Assembly (NCBI GenBank): GCA_015056795.1
Contig: SVFO01000038.1
Coordinates: 1-35,864 of the forward strand
DNA: 35,864 bases
Source of the DNA: Lachnospiraceae bacterium
GTDB lineage: Bacteria > Bacillota > Clostridia > Lachnospirales > Lachnospiraceae
Direction: 5' to 3'
Shown here: positions 32,346 to 35,864 of the stretch, piece after piece
Layout of the letters: every line of letters starts with the position of its first letter
Position numbering within the stretch: position 1 is the first letter of the stretch
Made by a program: the position numbers and the translations under genes
The notes under the pieces: model-generated
What the model was told of the DNA's origin: nothing
Seen by the model: the letters and a program-made list of their open reading frames with translations, nothing else
The model's database searches: none

Positions 32346-32392
32346 ATGCAAACCAGGAGAAATTTTTCGTACCAGTGTTTCATGAGCTATCG

Positions 32393-34159
32393 CTACATGA
32401 TCTGCCAATTCTCTGCCTGCTTTCGGATGTTCACAAAGCTTGCATATTTTCCGCCTAACTGCACCAATTCATCATGTCTTCCTTTCTCCACGATCCGACC
32501 GTCATCCACAACAAGGATCTGGTCTGCAGCCTCAATCGTTGCTAACCTATGCGCTATGATGATCACGGTCTTCCCCTTCGACAGTTCCGTCAGCGCTCCC
32601 TGGATCAGATGCTCATTCTCCGGATCGATACTTGCCGTCGATTCATCCAGGATGATGATCGGAGAATTCTTTAGGATTGCCCTTGCGATGGAGACACGCT
32701 GCTTTTGCCCACCGGAAAGCGTTCCACCGCCTTCACCGATCACGGTATTGTAACCGTTGGGCAATTCCATAATAAAATCATGACAGCGCGCTTTTTTTGC
32801 CGCCTCGATCATTTCCTCTTCCGTTACGTTGTCACGCCCAAAGCAGATATTGGCCCTGATCGTATCGTTGAACAGATATACATTCTGGAATACCATGGAT
32901 ATGTTGGATAACAGACTGTCCAGACTATATTTCCTTACGTCTACTCCGCCAAGGGCGATCTCACCCTTCGACACGTCATAGAATCTGGCGATCAAATTAC
33001 AGATCGTCGTCTTACCGCTTCCGGAAGGACCGACGATCGCTGTGGTCGATCCCTGCGAGATGTCAAAAGTAACATCCTTTAATACTTTTCTGTCTTCCGC
33101 CTTGTTTGCGTCAGAGTAGGAAAACTCTACGTTACGGAAAGAGATATCATAATTGCGCGGTTTGATATCCTCTCCTTCCGCATCTAGCAGATGATCATCG
33201 GAGAACATCTCCATCTTATCAAATGCATTATTGATCACAGATAAAACGTGAGCACTGTCTGCGATCGGCTCTACGGAGTTAAAAATAGACATCGACAAGA
33301 AGGCAACAATCAGTACCATAAACAATTCCAGTTTTCCTGCCATTCCAGCATACATTACTGAAATGATCATCCAAACACTCGCTGCTTTCAAGGCAAAGAT
33401 ATGCAGGCAATTGTATGGAATGAATCCCCATTCGATCTTTAACGCGATCTTTTTTGCACTTGCACAAGCCTGCGTAAAATCTCTTACTGATGCGCCTTCC
33501 ATGCCGAAGGACTTCACGACTGGCAAACCTCTGGTATACTCCAATGCAGCTCTTGTCAGTTTTTCATTTTCCGCATTCAGCACTTTTGTATTATCTTTGC
33601 TGTGTTTTGAGATCATCAGTAGAAACACGAAAGAAACCAAAACGCCGCCCAAAGCGATCAATGCACATTCCGGTAAAACAATTCCAAGGAAAATAAGGAT
33701 ACACAAAAAGTTCAGATACCCTCCTATGAAACCATCCACCATACGGATGCCCATGTTTTCCAATGTCGCCAGTCCCGTGGTGATTGCGTTCAAAATAGCA
33801 CCGGTATCATTTGTCTGAAAATATCCAAGTGATACGCGCTTTAGCGCTTCACCAATCTTTAAGCGGTCTCTTGCTACCAGTTCATAACCGATTTTTTCAT
33901 GGCAGCGTGCTTTCAGATAGTCAAATAAAAATCTTGCCAATACCATCAAAGTAATCGCCAGAAAGCTCTTGCCTGCCAGTGCCGCATCAATCGAATTTCC
34001 TTGGCTAATCTCCTTTATCATCCCGCCAATCACGTATCCCGCATATCCTACCGGCGCTGCAATGGCCCAAGAGGACAGAAACGAAAACAAAAAACCCAAG
34101 AACAAACTCCCCTTAAAATGTCCGCACCAGTCTATGATTCTTTTTACCGTTTTAAACAT
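32393..34159 (-). CDS. ABC transporter half, exporter fold, B-type subunit of pair 3 (IrtB/YbtQ-like)
   Basis: A 588-residue subunit. The membrane domain covers about residues 20-310. ATPase motifs in order: GPSGSGKTT (near 377), Q-loop VFQNVYLF, signature LSGGQKQ, Walker B IIILDES, D-loop STASIDPENE, and AHR with the switch His. The serine after Asp-Glu in Walker B (DES rather than DEA) is the only small departure. It starts 14 bases after the A-subunit stop with GGGAGG eight bases before the ATG. The ECF relic lies directly downstream, so pair 3 likely once had a full S-T-ATPase partner, as pair 2 does now. Confidence 0.82.
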   Translation of the reverse strand: MFKTVKRIIDWCGHFKGSLFLGFLFSFLSSWAIAAPVGYAGYVIGGMIKEISQGNSIDAALAGKSFLAITLMVLARFLFDYLKARCHEKIGYELVARDRLKIGEALKRVSLGYFQTNDTGAILNAITTGLATLENMGIRMVDGFIGGYLNFLCILIFLGIVLPECALIALGGVLVSFVFLLMISKHSKDNTKVLNAENEKLTRAALEYTRGLPVVKSFGMEGASVRDFTQACASAKKIALKIEWGFIPYNCLHIFALKAASVWMIISVMYAGMAGKLELFMVLIVAFLSMSIFNSVEPIADSAHVLSVINNAFDKMEMFSDDHLLDAEGEDIKPRNYDISFRNVEFSYSDANKAEDRKVLKDVTFDISQGSTTAIVGPSGSGKTTICNLIARFYDVSKGEIALGGVDVRKYSLDSLLSNISMVFQNVYLFNDTIRANICFGRDNVTEEEMIEAAKKARCHDFIMELPNGYNTVIGEGGGTLSGGQKQRVSIARAILKNSPIIILDESTASIDPENEHLIQGALTELSKGKTVIIIAHRLATIEAADQILVVDDGRIVEKGRHDELVQLGGKYASFVNIRKQAENWQIM

Positions 34160-34173
34160 CTCTTATGCCTCCC

Positions 34174-35864
34174 TTACTTCGCCGTGCTACCGGCAGCCCA
34201 GTTTCTCGCTCCGATATGTGCTTGCCACATTCTTTGATATAACGGCGATCTTTCCATGAGTTCTTCCTGCGTTCCCTGCGCCTCAATTTGGCCATTGTTT
34301 AACACCACAATCTGATCCGCCTTCTTAATTGTCGACAGACGGTGCGCGATCACTAGCAATGTCTTGCCCTTCGTCAGATTAGCGATAGACTCCTGTAGTT
34401 TTGTCTCATTCTCCGGATCGGTAAAGGCTGTTGCTTCATCCAGAATAACAATCGGTGCATTCTTTAGCATCATTCTGGCAATGGCGATTCTCTGGCGTTC
34501 ACCACCCGACAGACGCTTTCCAGCTTCACCTGCGGATGTGTTATAACCATCCGGTAGCTTTCTGATAAACTCATCGCAACAAGCAGCTTTCGCAACCGCG
34601 ATCACTTCTTCATCCGTGGCCTTCGGATTTCCCAAGCGTATGTTTTCCATTAATGATCTGGAGAAGAGGAAATTGTCCTGCGTTACAAAGCTCACAATAT
34701 CCGCCAGTGTCGTCACATTCAGATTCTTAATGTCAACGCCGCCGATCTTAATGCTTCCACTGCTCACGTCCCAGAATCTTGCAATCAGCTTCGCCACAGT
34801 CGATTTACCACCACCGCTAGGTCCTACCAATGCCGTAAAGCCGCCTTCCTTCATCGTGAGATTGATCCCATGAAGCACTTCACCATTCGCCTCATCATAA
34901 GTAAACCGTACGTCCTTGAGCTCGATAGAATAATGTTCTGGCTTCTGTTCCGTCTTCGGTTCCGGCAAGCTCTTAATGTTCAGGAGTTTCTGTATTTCCA
35001 AAACGGTATATTGCATTTGTCTCAAGCCATTGGAGAAAATCTCGATTTTCGCCATACTGATGACCATGGACATCGCCAGCATGACTGCAAGCGCCATTTC
35101 AGAAACCGTTATGCTTCCCTTCCCAACTAACAGGATGCTCACCGGTACCACGCCAAGCAATGTTGCCGGCATAAATGCAAATGCCAATTTCATCGTCACC
35201 CAAGTAGATTCCAGCCAATCAATGACAAAGTCCCTGTAATTACGGATTGCCCCTGCGAATTTTTCATAGCTTACGCCAGACTTACCAAAAGCCTTAATGA
35301 CCTCGATTCCTTCCACGTATTCCACGATCACGCTGCTCATATGCGCGTTTGCTTCCTGGTACTTGGTCATATTCTTACCGCTGATCTTGAAGGTCAGCAT
35401 CATGAAGATGAGGCCCAGCGGTAATGCCAAAAGCGCCGCGAGCGCAACACGAATATCCACCAACGCAAGTGCAACAAAGCACACAATGGGAAGCAGGATA
35501 TGTCCAGCTCCCTCTGGAACCACATGCGCCAGAGGCGGTTCAATATCTTCGATCTTATCAACGATCACGCCTTTGATTTCACCAATCGAGTGTGCGTACA
35601 CTTCACCCAGCGGGGCTTTGAGAAAGGTATCCGCCACCTTGAGTCGTAAGCCTTCAAGTACATTAAAAGCAACATAGTGTGAAATTCCCGTCGATATGCC
35701 AAAGCACACAACCTTTACGAGATAGGCAATCAGAGCGATTAGACACCAATGCAGAATAAAATCTTTTTCCAGTATGCCACGAATAAACTGATCCAAGATT
35801 CGATATACGCAATAATACGGAATGATTCCCGATAACAGACTGATCATTGAGAACACCACCGATA
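34174..35864 (-). CDS. ABC transporter half, exporter fold, A-type subunit of pair 3, 5' end outside window (IrtA/YbtP-like)
   Basis: The frame is open to the right edge of the window, so the N-terminus (about 20 residues judging from pair 2) is missing; the GTG near 35859 is not taken as the start. The membrane domain contains AHVVPEG, the A-subunit motif seen in pairs 1 and 2. The ATPase has GPSGGGKST, Q-loop VTQDNFLF (Thr in place of Phe, close to VSQEQFLF in pair 2), LSGGERQ, IVILDEA and the D-loop ATAFTDPENE. It closely parallels the pair 2 A subunit. The promoter and any regulator lie beyond the window. Confidence 0.82.
   Translation of the reverse strand, partial: SVVFSMISLLSGIIPYYCVYRILDQFIRGILEKDFILHWCLIALIAYLVKVVCFGISTGISHYVAFNVLEGLRLKVADTFLKAPLGEVYAHSIGEIKGVIVDKIEDIEPPLAHVVPEGAGHILLPIVCFVALALVDIRVALAALLALPLGLIFMMLTFKISGKNMTKYQEANAHMSSVIVEYVEGIEVIKAFGKSGVSYEKFAGAIRNYRDFVIDWLESTWVTMKLAFAFMPATLLGVVPVSILLVGKGSITVSEMALAVMLAMSMVISMAKIEIFSNGLRQMQYTVLEIQKLLNIKSLPEPKTEQKPEHYSIELKDVRFTYDEANGEVLHGINLTMKEGGFTALVGPSGGGKSTVAKLIARFWDVSSGSIKIGGVDIKNLNVTTLADIVSFVTQDNFLFSRSLMENIRLGNPKATDEEVIAVAKAACCDEFIRKLPDGYNTSAGEAGKRLSGGERQRIAIARMMLKNAPIVILDEATAFTDPENETKLQESIANLTKGKTLLVIAHRLSTIKKADQIVVLNNGQIEAQGTQEELMERSPLYQRMWQAHIGARNWAAGSTAK

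Overview
The window looks like chromosome of a Gram-positive anaerobe of the Bacillota, most likely class Clostridia. The reasons are the 16S rRNA 5' end, the tsaE-tsaB-rimI-tsaD gene cluster, an FMN-riboswitch-controlled ribU, strong GGAGG ribosome binding sites, TTGACA/TATAAT promoters with 17-bp spacers, and many ECF-type transporters. Family-level placement is not possible from what I can see. Nearly every gene is on the minus strand, so the map reads best from right to left.

Positions 1-7,345 are housekeeping. On the minus strand they hold a riboflavin transporter gene (ribU) with promoter, FMN riboswitch and attenuator terminator; a YcxB-like membrane protein; the tRNA-modification and processing cluster tsaE-tsaB-rimI-rnz-tsaD; ispD; then a strong promoter, two serine tRNAs and the first 46 bases of a 16S rRNA gene. 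A decayed gene lies just right of the ribU promoter.

Positions 7,733-35,864 are a transporter island with a repeating plan. Three pairs of half-size ABC transporters (exporter fold, resembling the IrtAB/YbtPQ siderophore importers) are present. Two are intact and the third runs off the window. Two complete ECF importers of the MptD (Trep_Strep) type are also present, each with an S component, a T component and a fused double ATPase. A third ECF importer survives only as a relic (about 31,813-32,290). One ECF importer is translationally coupled to an ABC-2 type exporter. Five intact TetR-type regulators, one TetR regulator that has lost its DNA-binding domain, and three alpha/beta hydrolases complete the island.

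The parts appear wired together. The sequence GTTAG-N6-CTAAC sits inside the -35/-10 spacer of two near-identical promoters (18,026-18,054 and 20,844-20,872) and recurs before ABC pair 2 (29,596) and before the ECF relic (32,292). Two intact TetR paralogues with nearly the same recognition helix (18,182-18,760 and 20,204-20,797) are the likely readers. ABC pair 1 and its own TetR gene share a different half-site (TTAGYTATCA). The TetR gene next to pair 2 carries its own 23-bp palindrome at its start site.

Best overall reading: a multi-copy uptake and efflux regulon for a small metal-binding molecule such as heme, another tetrapyrrole, or a siderophore, possibly scavenged from other organisms because no biosynthetic genes are visible. 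The substrate is inferred from family precedents (IrtAB, YbtPQ, and the ECF heme importers SiaFGH and LhaSTA), not shown by the sequence.
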